Below the pieces are notes generated by a model that was not told the DNA's origin, ran no database searches, and was given only the letters and a program-made list of their open reading frames with translations. Below, one piece after another: positions 23,796 through 32,396 of a stretch of 64,000 nucleotides of DNA (the stretch's first letter is position 1; each line of letters starts with the position of its first letter). This stretch comes from Chrysoporthe austroafricana (taxonomy: Eukaryota; Ascomycota; Sordariomycetes; Diaporthales; Cryphonectriaceae). Where the stretch lies: contig JYIP02000006.1 in assembly GCA_001051155.2 (NCBI GenBank), positions 3,162,001-3,226,000 of the forward strand, given 5' to 3'. Made by a program: the position numbers and the translations under genes.

Positions 23796-24284
23796 CAGAC
23801 TCCACTATATACCCCCGACCTGGGACTCGCCTTTGGTCTCCATCAAAGGCACACCGCTACGACGGCTTCCTCGGCCGTTGACTTCGTTTCGGATCAAGAT
23901 TTCGGCCAGCGAAAGAACCCTCACATCATCAACGTGGTCCCCCCTCCCGCCACTGCTGAACGCCAATAAGCCTTTCGACCTCTTCGCGCCGTTGGACTCT
24001 TCCTACAACCAAAAGGTCCCCGAGTTCAACCCCCCCTTCCAGCTGCCGCATAAGGGGACTTCTGAGCCTCTTCCTCTCAACGAGGGAGAGTCGCGGAGGC
24101 CTCGCCAGTCCATTGAGGGATCAGTTTGCTACCGATTCCGACCCCCTTAACACCACCCTCGACGTGTCGAGACTATTCAACCAGTAGGGCTTTTCCTGCA
24201 GCCTGATCACCAAAGACCTCGAGCGGACGAGTCTCCCCCTCCCCCTCTCCATCCCGACAGCCACCCCCCGGAAAGCGTTGGGAT
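23796..24284 (+). promoter_or_regulatory. ATG-free, protein-like 5' leader of ODC
   Basis: This 489-nt segment directly precedes the ODC start and contains no ATG. It nevertheless reads like protein in three frames in turn. The first runs from 23799, includes VDFVSDQDFGQRKNPHIINV and stops at TAA 23967. The next frame (+1) includes KPFDLFAPLDSSYNQKVPEF and RRPRQSIEGS, stopping at TAA 24148. The next (+1 again) reads FATDSDPLNTTLDVSRLFNQ and stops at TAG 24185. ODC genes of Neurospora are known for long regulatory leaders that mediate polyamine repression, so a regulatory role is plausible. The coding-like character may instead be a decayed or mis-sequenced N-terminal extension. Confidence 0.55.
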
Positions 24285-25682
24285 ATGGTTATGGCAGTTG
24301 CCCTCGTCGATACAATCACTCCCGTCGATTACATCAACAATCGAATCTTTTCTGCCGTCAAGTCTGTCAAAGACAACCATGGCGCTGCATTCGACCATGA
24401 CAACCACCACCGTGGCCATGTCTCGCCCAAGCATCTGATCGGCGAGGCCCTGCGCCAGCGCGTGGAGAACATTGATCACGAGGATTGCGAACCAGGTGAC
24501 GAGGACACCTTCTTCGTGGCGGACCTCGGCGAGGTCTACCGGCAGCACATGCGGTGGAAGCGCAACCTCCCGCGCGTCAAGCCCTTCTACGCCGTCAAGT
24601 GCAACCCCGACCCCCAGCTGCTGCGCCTCCTGGCCAGCCTGGGCACCGGCTTCGACTGCGCCTCCAAGACCGAGATCGAGCAGGTCCTCAAGATGGGCGT
24701 CAGCCCCGAGCGCATCATCTATGCCCAGCCCTGCAAGACCAACTCTTACGTCCGCTACGTCGCCAACCAGGGCGTCCGCCAGATGACCTTCGACAATGCC
24801 GACGAGCTCCGCAAGATCGCCAAGCTCTACCCCGAGGCCGAGCTCTTCCTGCGCATCCACACCGACGACTCGTCCAGCCTCTGCCGCCTTAGCCTGAAGT
24901 TCGGCGCTTCCATGGACCTGACGGAGGGTCTGCTGCAGAACGCCCGTGACCTGGGCCTAAAGGTCGTCGGCGTGAGCTTCCACGTCGGCTCTGGTGCCTC
25001 GGACCCCGGGGCTTTCCTCAAGGCTGTCCAGGACGCGCACACGGTCTTCCAGCAAGCCGCCACGTACGGCTTTGACCTGAAGACCCTGGACGTCGGAGGC
25101 GGCTTCTGCAGCGACGAGAGCTTCGAGGCGATGGCGGGAGCCCTCCGGGCGGCCCTTGATGAGTACTTCCCGGCGCACTCCGGCATCAACCTGATTGCGG
25201 AGCCCGGCCGCTTCTACGCCTCGACTGCTTTCACTCTTGCCTGCAACATCATTGCGCGCCGCACCGTCGAGAACCAGTCCGGCGATGCCGACGAGATGGG
25301 CGACAACAACAGCTACATGGTGTACGCCAACGACGGCGTCTACGGCAACTTCAGCAGCATCATGTTCGACCACCAGAACCCGATCGCCCACATCCTGCGC
25401 GCTGGGGGCCAGACGTACTACGACACCAAGATGGCCAAGCCCGTGTCGTCTGGCGGCATCGAGTACAGCATCTGGGGCCCGACCTGCGACGGGATCGACC
25501 GCATCAGCGAGAGCATTCGCTTTGACAAGGTCCTCGACGTCGGCGACTGGCTGTACTTTGAGGATATGGGTGCCTACACCAAGTGCTCGGCCACCCGCTT
25601 CAACGGGTTCTCCGATAGCCACGACGTGATCTATGTCTGCAGCGAGCCGGGCGCCCTGGCCGTCATGGACGCCGGCATCTAG
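24285..25682 (+). CDS. spe-1: Ornithine decarboxylase
   Basis: PLP enzyme that makes putrescine from ornithine, the first and most regulated step of polyamine synthesis in the cytosol. Group IV decarboxylase fold, 465 residues, single coding exon. PLP-binding Lys105 lies in PFYAVKCNPDP. Further motifs are QPCKTNSYVRYVA, SFHVGSGASD, the phosphate-binding glycines in LDVGGGF, and EPGRFY. Catalytic Cys401 lies in WGPTCDGID, with the dimer-contributed Asp next to it. The start is the first ATG after a leader of about 490 nt; it is followed by a second ATG two codons on (MVM), and the total length fits Sordariomycete ODC. An AATAAA signal lies near 25749. Expect polyamine control through the leader and through antizyme-driven turnover; no antizyme gene is in the window. 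Confidence 0.97.
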   Translation: MVMAVALVDTITPVDYINNRIFSAVKSVKDNHGAAFDHDNHHRGHVSPKHLIGEALRQRVENIDHEDCEPGDEDTFFVADLGEVYRQHMRWKRNLPRVKPFYAVKCNPDPQLLRLLASLGTGFDCASKTEIEQVLKMGVSPERIIYAQPCKTNSYVRYVANQGVRQMTFDNADELRKIAKLYPEAELFLRIHTDDSSSLCRLSLKFGASMDLTEGLLQNARDLGLKVVGVSFHVGSGASDPGAFLKAVQDAHTVFQQAATYGFDLKTLDVGGGFCSDESFEAMAGALRAALDEYFPAHSGINLIAEPGRFYASTAFTLACNIIARRTVENQSGDADEMGDNNSYMVYANDGVYGNFSSIMFDHQNPIAHILRAGGQTYYDTKMAKPVSSGGIEYSIWGPTCDGIDRISESIRFDKVLDVGDWLYFEDMGAYTKCSATRFNGFSDSHDVIYVCSEPGALAVMDAGI

Positions 25683-26504
25683 AGCAGCCTCAGCGGCTGG
25701 ATGTGTTTTTTTTTCTTCTTCTTCTGTGTGTGTCTGTGGAGAGTTGTTAATAAAGCTATTGCGATAATCTCCTCGAGGAGGTATGCTACTATCAAAAATT
25801 GGTGCGGTACATTCATTGCTTTATAGAGATGTCGGGTGGTCAGTTTACATAGACAATTCTCAATACACGAACCTCGGCTTTGGATAACTTTTGGCACTTC
25901 TTGACCAGCATCGTGCTGACTGCCTCTATTGGGACGGCTCTGAATTCTCCTCGGATTCTTCGGAACCGCGTCTCGACCACATCGGCGATCCAAACTCGAC
26001 CCGTCATTTGAGAAGCTGACCAGAGCTCGCGAGGGATGGTGTGTACAGCTCGAGGCTCCGAGGCATCTCCAGCGCGTACCCAGTTGAATCCCCGCGCTCG
26101 GATGGACCCCAAAGTGCCCGTGGTGCCCACTGTGCCTCGGCAGGATCCCCCGGACTCCCCCCCGCATTTCTCGAGCCGGGGTTTGAAGATGAAGTCCAAC
26201 GACATGTCGCTCCATCGCGGTGCACAACGGCTCTGACCTTTTTTTCTTCTTTGTCCATCTTTGAAGGATATTTATATAAGGCCATTTCTTCTCTGCGGAA
26301 GCGTAGATATCTGCTCCCGTATTTCTCCACACTCGATTTTTTTGAGCAGACGACTAACGTCTTCCTTGCGACAGTACACCACATATACTAGTTATTTACT
26401 TGACTTTATATATGTGGTCCACTAATTTTATATAAACATATATATACTCTTCTCTCCAACACAACAAGAAATCTGGACAAGACAAACACCAGACCACCGA
26501 AGAG
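25683..26504. other. Intergenic between ODC and nitronate monooxygenase
   Basis: ODC 3' flank, then the promoter of the next gene. A minus-strand frame at 26205-25840 (121 codons, true ATG) has moderately protein-like sequence but no recognised domain. I leave it uncalled. Confidence 0.4.
26429..26436 (+). promoter_or_regulatory. TATA box of the nitronate monooxygenase gene
   Basis: TATATAAA, 69-76 nt upstream of the ATG at 26505, inside an AT-rich stretch with further TATATATA just downstream. Good position for a core promoter. Confidence 0.45.
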
Positions 26505-27563
26505 ATGTCTCCCCCGCAAGGCCCCATCACAACGCCGCTGACCACACTCCTGGGCATCACCCACCCCATCATCCTCGCCGGCATGGCCCGCACGTCGGGC
26601 GGGCGCCTCGCCGCGGCTGTGTCCAACGCGGGCGGGCTGGGCGTCATCGGCGGCTTCATGTACACGCCGGAGCAGCTGCGGGAGATCATCGCCGAGATGA
26701 AGGCGCACCTCGCGTCGCCGGACCTGCCGTTCGGCGTGGACCTCGCGCTGCCGCAGGTGGGCGGCGGCGCGCGCCGCACGAACCACGACTACACGGGGGG
26801 CCGGCTGGACGAGCTGGTGGACATCACGATCGAGAGCGGCGCGCGGCTGTTCGTCAGCGCCGTGGGCGTGCCGCCGCCCGCCGTCGTCGCGCGCCTGCAC
26901 GCCGCGGGCATCTACGTCATGAACATGGTCGGGCACCCGCGGCACGCGGCCAAGGCGCTCGACGCCGGCGTCGACCTGGTGTGCGCGCAGGGCGGCGAGG
27001 GCGGCGGGCACACGGGCGCCATCGCGGGCAGCGTGCTGGTGCCGGCCGTGGCGGACGTCGCGCGCGCGTACCGCCCGCCGCTGCTCGGCGGGCGCACGGC
27101 GCTGGTCGTCGCGGCGGGCGGCATCGCGGACGGGCGCGGGCTGGCGGCCGCGCTGATGCAGGGCGCCGCAGGCGCGTGGGTCGGCACGCGCTTCGTGGCC
27201 AGCGCCGAGGCCGGGTGCAGCGACGAGCACAAGGCCGAGGTGCTTAGCTGCGACTTCGACGGGACCGACCGCACGCTCGTGCTGTCGGGCCGCCCGCTAC
27301 GCATGAAGACCAACGACTACATACGGGCGTGGCATGAGAAGCCTGACAGGATCAAGGAGCTGTGCGACAGCGGGGTGGTGCCGATCGAGCACGACATCGA
27401 GGAGGGCAACGACGTGGACCTCCCGCACCTGATGGGCCAGGTCGCCGGGCGCATAGAGAAGGTGCAGCCGGCGGGGGAGATCGTCGCCGAGATGGTGAAG
27501 GAGGCGGAGGAGATGCTGAGGTTGGGCGGGCAGTACCTGAGCGGTGACAGGAGCAGGTTGTAA
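26505..27563 (+). CDS. Nitronate monooxygenase (2-nitropropane dioxygenase family)
   Basis: FMN-dependent TIM-barrel enzyme that oxidises alkyl nitronates such as propionate 3-nitronate; many family members have unknown natural substrates. 352 residues in one exon with very high GC. Visible family features are HPIILAGMARTSGGRLAAAV with the Gly-rich GGLGVIGG near residue 50, the catalytic-His segment CAQGGEGGGHTG, and the phosphate-binding segment AAGGIADGRGLAAAL followed by GAWVGTRFVAS. The C-terminus is helical and charged. The ATG has a TATA box about 70 nt upstream, consistent with an inducible gene. There is no signal peptide, so it is likely cytosolic. Family assignment is firm; substrate unknown. 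Confidence 0.9.
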   Translation: MSPPQGPITTPLTTLLGITHPIILAGMARTSGGRLAAAVSNAGGLGVIGGFMYTPEQLREIIAEMKAHLASPDLPFGVDLALPQVGGGARRTNHDYTGGRLDELVDITIESGARLFVSAVGVPPPAVVARLHAAGIYVMNMVGHPRHAAKALDAGVDLVCAQGGEGGGHTGAIAGSVLVPAVADVARAYRPPLLGGRTALVVAAGGIADGRGLAAALMQGAAGAWVGTRFVASAEAGCSDEHKAEVLSCDFDGTDRTLVLSGRPLRMKTNDYIRAWHEKPDRIKELCDSGVVPIEHDIEEGNDVDLPHLMGQVAGRIEKVQPAGEIVAEMVKEAEEMLRLGGQYLSGDRSRL

Positions 27564-28806
27564 TGGGTGTGAAGGACGTGTAATGGGGTCCGTTATAGCC
27601 GCCGAAATAATAGCACTTGTTTAAAGCTCCTAGCATGCATGCATGGGTCAGCTATTCCAAAAAGAAAGAAAATAAAAGCTTCATTCAGTCACATGTTTCG
27701 TACGAATATATTTTCATAAATAAAAGAAATCTTCATTTACATTAAAACTAGCCCACAAAGAGCCCTGTCGTCAGTGTGCCATAACACTCGAGAACTGGGC
27801 ACGGTTGACTATGACGGACTATCTAGGTCGAGAACATCAAGAGGTGAAAAAAAGAAAGAAAAAGAAAAATTAAAGTTTAACCGTCCTCCACGCCCTGCCG
27901 GAGCGTCGCCTGACTGTCCCCCGCTACAGCGCGCCCATACCTCTTTCGAGGCCCTTGAGAGCAGATGAGTATCTCAAAGGATGAGTATTTCTTTGCAGCG
28001 AGAATCACCTTAGCCAATGCCTGGGGGTGTCGACGGGTGCTGGGAAGAGCCGTCGTCACGACTAGGAGTATGTGCAGTGACGCATTGTGTCGACTTGCCT
28101 TAGGTGGCGCTGTATCTGGGGCTTTTTGCTACGGTTTTGCTCATTTTAAATGAGCGGACTAGCGATTCGAACGAGCGACCTTGCGGTACGAACGAGCGAC
28201 CTTCGTCCTGCGCAGAGAATGGGAAGCATGTGACGCTGGTGCGAGTGGCTGATCAGACCACTGCGCCAACTACCCCATGTCCCATTCCAGCCCGGTTGAA
28301 ATGACCTCGCTTCGCGTGCCTTATATGTCTAAAGTGAACTAGCCACCGTGCCTACCGCGAACTGGGAGCATCACAGAACGACCGCAGGACAACCGCAGGG
28401 CCAGCTCCCTCCCCTTTGACTCTGTACCCTGTGAGGTCGCCACCACCATATGATGAAAAGGTGACCACGTTCCACCACGCGAGGACATCATCTTGTGATG
28501 ACTTGCAGCTGCACATAATTGAAACACCGGAGATGACCTCTGTGCATTGGTCGAGCATTGCAACGAGTAAGTGACGAGACTGCCCCGGTGCAGCTGTCGT
28601 CTTCGCAGGCCGACCTCACACTAAGAGAAATCCATGATGGATGGATCGACAACGATGACGAATGATCATAATAACGAAAGGAAAGCGCAACACACAACTC
28701 GTATGAGAATGAATTCGAACCAAGATGGAGAGAAACACGAAGACAACAAGGAAAGGCAGCATGAAATAGAAATGAAGTGCGCCTGGAGGCGCAGGCACCG
28801 CTTACT
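27564..28806. other. Intergenic with a tRNA-like relic
   Basis: Convergent 3' flanks of two genes. A/T-rich tracts lie near 27660-27730 and 27845-27880. A tRNA-like segment is at about 28145-28285 (separate entry). No coding frame is supported. Confidence 0.45.
28145..28285 (-). repeat. tRNA-like / SINE-like relic with duplicated B-box segment
   Basis: On the minus strand a good A-box-like TGGCGCAGTGG is followed about 100 nt later by a B-box-like GTTCGAATC. The B-box half exists twice, as two 21-nt near-copies starting AAGGTCGCTCGTTCG. Beyond it is the palindrome GCTCATTTTAAATGAGC. The T-arm and acceptor stems do not pair, so it is not a functional tRNA. A degraded tRNA-derived SINE or tRNA pseudogene fits best. 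Confidence 0.35.
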
Positions 28807-30139
28807 TTAATTCTTTCTGAATCTACCCTGAAGCCAGCATCTGTACATCTTCAGCCGGCGAGCACGGTTGACAAGCATCCGACGATCGACGCCGAGTTCC
28901 TCTATGTCAAAGAGGGGTTTCTGCACCGACTCTTCAGCCTTGTCCTCCTGGGTGTGGTGTTTCTCGCCGGTCCAGATCGACGCCAGCTCGTCCTTCTCAA
29001 AGAAATAAACACGTGTGCCGTCGCCACGGATGTAGAAGTTGTCCTCGAGGTAGCGTCCCTTCCTGAACCTGACCTGTGCGAGGTCACCTCTTCCATAATC
29101 GCGGAAGCAGACCTCGCCGCCAGGCTTGAGCACCCGGTAGACGTTCTCGACCGCCTTCTTCCACTGCAACGGGGACAGTGCAGAGAAGATGAAGATGAGG
29201 AGCGCTACGTCGACCGACCCCTCCTCCAGGCCGGGAGGGAGCTCGTCCGACGAGATATCCCACACATCGGCCTGCATATGTTCGGTATCATAGCCCTCGT
29301 GAGAGCGCATGACCTCGACGGCCTTCTTGGAGAAGTCGCTGGCATGGATCTTGAGCTGGGGGTTCTTGTTCTGGGCCAGGATGGGGAACGCCGTGTTGCC
29401 AGCACCGGCCCCTATCTCTAGGAGTGTGATGGGACCGGCGTCCTCACTGATTACCTTGCCGAGGACAGGGAACTCCTGCTGGAGCCACTTGCGGTTCTTG
29501 AAAAAGTTGGCGGTGTTGTTCTTATAGAACAGGTTCCACCACTTGGCCGGGTCCGAGTTGAACCGATCTATCTCGTAGGTCAGCGGGGAACATCATCGAG
29601 ATGAACGACAATGCTTCGAGGAAGAAATGGCAGATCAGATGGGAGCGAAAGACTAAAAATACAAAATATTCATCACGAATCAGATGAACTATGCATGTTA
29701 TGTAAATCATCACTAGGGAGAGCCTGTGTTTGGTGCGGTGCGATGCGAGCGAAGGGGAGAACGTACGCTTGTCAAAGTCAGACACGGGAGACTGGCGCTG
29801 CATCTCGTACTGCTGTTCGGCGTACTCCTTGTAGGCATCGTCAGTCTCCACATGGTCCCAGGCGTTGAACTCGAACGGGTCATCGCCGTCCTCGAGGTAG
29901 CGTGAGCCGAACTGGAAAGGATCGCTCCGCTTCTGGTTGTACTGGGGGTCGTGCGAGCGATGGGGAGGGACCGTGCCGTCGCTGGTGATTTCCAGTGACG
30001 AGACAGCGGCCACGAGCTTGTCCTCAGCATCAGCCCTAACCTGAGGCTCTGCTTGAAGACCAGCTTGCGCCGCTGCAGCTGGAGGGTCCACCGGAGGGGC
30101 AGCTCCAGCTCCGGCTGCGACCTCTTTCGGTGCCGCCAT
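28807..30139 (-). CDS. TRM140: tRNA N3-methylcytidine methyltransferase (Trm140/METTL2 family)
   Basis: SAM-dependent enzyme of the group that makes m3C at position 32 of tRNA-Thr/Ser/Arg in fungi and animals. Two exons, 30139-29767 and 29567-28807, joined in phase 1 (GTACGT donor, TAG acceptor), give 377 residues. The first about 70 residues are Ala/Pro-rich and disordered. The conserved block starts at about 85, with RYLEDGDDPFEFNAWDHVE. Then follow FNSDPAKWWNLFYKNN, RKWLQQEFP, SAM motif I LLEIGAGAGNTAFPIL, and the late motif VYRVLKPGGEVCFRDYGRGD. Unlike budding-yeast Trm140 there is no fused actin-binding domain; this is the short METTL2-like form. It shares a 454-bp divergent promoter with COQ10. 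Confidence 0.93.
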
Positions 30140-30593
30140 CTCCTCGCTGGTGTCGAGATATTTATGCCCAGATCAGTCCATAGAAGGTCTCACTGGTGGT
30201 TATCAGAGAGGGTCTAGGAAGATACAAGGGCTACACAGCGTGGCCGGGAGGGGTGCTGGCAGCGCGTGAGATGTTGAGGAAAGAAGTTGAAAATTTCAGC
30301 GACGGCAGTTTTTGAACGAGGTCTACGTACGGGTGCTGAGCCGCTGTGGCTTGAGCACTCCCAGTCATTCATGTGGCTTGCTCACTCCCAGTCAGTCGTG
30401 TGGCTTGTGCGCATGGATGCTCTGGGCGGGTCGAGCCGTACGCAATAAAATGAGTAGCCGAAATCGGAACCGACAAGACGACGCCGAAGTCTTGCGGCCG
30501 GTCGCCATTTCGCGAAGCCTAACTTCTGCCCAAAATCTTCAGGCAGGCCGCCATGCTCGCTCATTCACACCGCGCCTCGCCCCCTCCCTCGAA
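30140..30593. promoter_or_regulatory. Shared divergent promoter of TRM140 and COQ10
   Basis: 454 bp between opposite start codons. It contains a near-duplicate of about 22 nt, CACTCCCAGTCATTCATGTGG at 30356-30376 and CACTCCCAGTCAGTCGTGTGG at 30384-30404, which could be paired binding sites. No TATA box is evident. Confidence 0.45.
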
Positions 30594-31229
30594 ATGGCCA
30601 CAAGAGGCCCCCTGCGGCCAATAGCCAGCCTCACACGGCGCGCTCCCGCCCGCGCGCCCCGCCGAACCTTCCTCAACACCCTCCTCCAGTCCGACCGGCC
30701 CCTGGCCATCAGCGTCTCGCGCACGCTGCCCTACGCGCGCGAGCGGCTCTACGACCTCATCGTCGACGTCGACACCTACTCCCAGTTCCTGCCGTACTGC
30801 CAGCACAGCCGCGTGACGGCGTGGTCCGCGCCGGACGCGGCGGACCCGCGGCTCCGGCGGTGGCCGGTCGAGGGCGAGCTGACCGTCGGCTTCGGGCCGG
30901 TGACGCAGTCCTACACGAGCAGGATCGTCTGCGTGCCGGGAAGGAGCGTGGAGGCGCTCAGCGGGAAGGACGAGCTCGTGGCGCGCAAGGACGGCGAGGG
31001 CAACCCATTCAAGAGGCTGGCGACGAAGTGGACCGTCGAGGATGCGCCGACGCCGAGGACAGCTGGTGAAGGGGGACATGGGTGGACCAAGGTCGACCTG
31101 GACCTCAGCATGCAGCTGGAGGACCCGCTGGTGCAGCTGATGCTGTCCAAGGTGGTCGACGAGTCGGCCGCGAAGATGATCGACGCGTTTGAGCAAAGGG
31201 CGAGGCAGTTGTTTGGCTCGACACGGTGA
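30594..31229 (+). CDS. COQ10: Coenzyme Q-binding protein, mitochondrial
   Basis: START/polyketide-cyclase fold protein of the mitochondrial inner membrane that binds ubiquinone and is needed for efficient respiration and Q synthesis. 211 residues, one exon. The N-terminus (MATRGPLRPIASLTRRAPAR) is Arg-rich without acids, a good matrix targeting signal. The mature domain begins at about 38 with the family pattern SVSRTLPYARERLYDLIVDVDTY and SQFLPYCQHSRV. It continues with VGFGPVTQSYTSRIV and closes with the long C-terminal helix VVDESAAKMIDAFEQRA. I chose 30594 because it gives the normal length and a clean presequence; further in-frame ATGs exist upstream but would add an unrelated, low-complexity leader. 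Confidence 0.93.
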   Translation: MATRGPLRPIASLTRRAPARAPRRTFLNTLLQSDRPLAISVSRTLPYARERLYDLIVDVDTYSQFLPYCQHSRVTAWSAPDAADPRLRRWPVEGELTVGFGPVTQSYTSRIVCVPGRSVEALSGKDELVARKDGEGNPFKRLATKWTVEDAPTPRTAGEGGHGWTKVDLDLSMQLEDPLVQLMLSKVVDESAAKMIDAFEQRARQLFGSTR

Positions 31230-32396
31230 TGGCAGCCGTTCAGTCGTCGAAGTTTTCAGGGGATGCAGGACTTTGGTCCCGGCTTCGGGGGGCTGTTCTG
31301 GGTTGACATTTCGAAAACCTCACCTCTACCTTCTCGAATCGATCAACAACTTAACGCAGATGGGGCGCGACGTTTTGCATCGGAGGTCTGGAAGTCGTTT
31401 GCCTCTTACGGAATTCACGACATACAACTACATTTACAGGCACACGCCAACTCAAAGAGAGCACCGGTTTGTGCATAGACATCAGTGTAATATAATGCAT
31501 ATAGATGGCCGGAGTCACTGATACTTGCCGCATTCATACTTTCAGAGGACTCATTCCAGATAGGCGAAAAAGAATAGAAATTTGATTCGAGAATTTCGGA
31601 TCCACATTCGCTCTAAATTAAGACTACAGAGAAGAGGCCCTGGTAAGTACGGCTCGACCGGCCTCAGCGACACAGTCTGGGCGTCACCCCCAGTGCCTTG
31701 CAGCGGTGTGAATATGGGATACAATCTCCATTTGTCAACAAATAGAAGGAGACGCAATGTTGAGTGGCCGCGTTGCGAAGCACGGGGAGGCTGCACCTTC
31801 TCTAGGACTAGTAGCCACGGGTGTCCGTCTTCGAAAACGCAATCAGATCTCGCAAATGATGCTTGTTATTAATTTTTTCTAAATTTGCCCGGGTACAGAA
31901 GTCTTGTGTAGACAATAGCCTTCCTGACCATCGCTTGAGAACGGTGCCACCTCTGTGACGTCGCGTTCATTTGCGCCTCGACGGCACAAGAGCAGGGAGC
32001 CTCCCATCCATCAAAGCCCCCACAAGCCTGTCACCGATGCTGAGGGTAGCAGCCGGAGGAGTGGTATGGGGGCGCAAGAAGAAAAACCAACAAGCTGTCT
32101 CGAAACACGCGTTTATTTCATCTCTCATCTTTGATCATCGCATTTCGTCTCATCTCATCATCTCTTCTTACATCAATGCATATACCCCCCCACGACCACT
32201 TCATATTCCAAAAAGAATCAAGAAAGAACGAAAGATGCAGGAAGCGAAAAGGTATCATTGTAAGAAAGGAAAGACCAAAATGGAATCAAGTCCCCTGACT
32301 ATTCATAGTAAGCATCACTTTGTTCTCGTGTCTAGCGTTTCCTAAGATGGGGTCAGCTAAAAGGCATTCCTGGAAAGGTATCTGTAGAGCAGGGGC
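31230..32396. other. Intergenic, convergent 3' flanks
   Basis: Lies between the ends of COQ10 and the ULD-domain gene. AT-richer towards 31860 and 32100-32300. No gene or repeat seen. Confidence 0.4.

Noticed and set aside
23833..24150. A 105-codon plus-strand open frame in front of ODC as an ordinary gene
   Set aside because: It has no ATG at all and ends in mid-leader. Treated instead as part of the protein-like ODC leader.
25840..26205. Minus-strand frame of 121 codons with a true ATG, antisense to the ODC 3' flank
   Set aside because: No recognised domain, no codon bias comparable with neighbours, and it lies between two well-defined genes. Not enough to call a gene.
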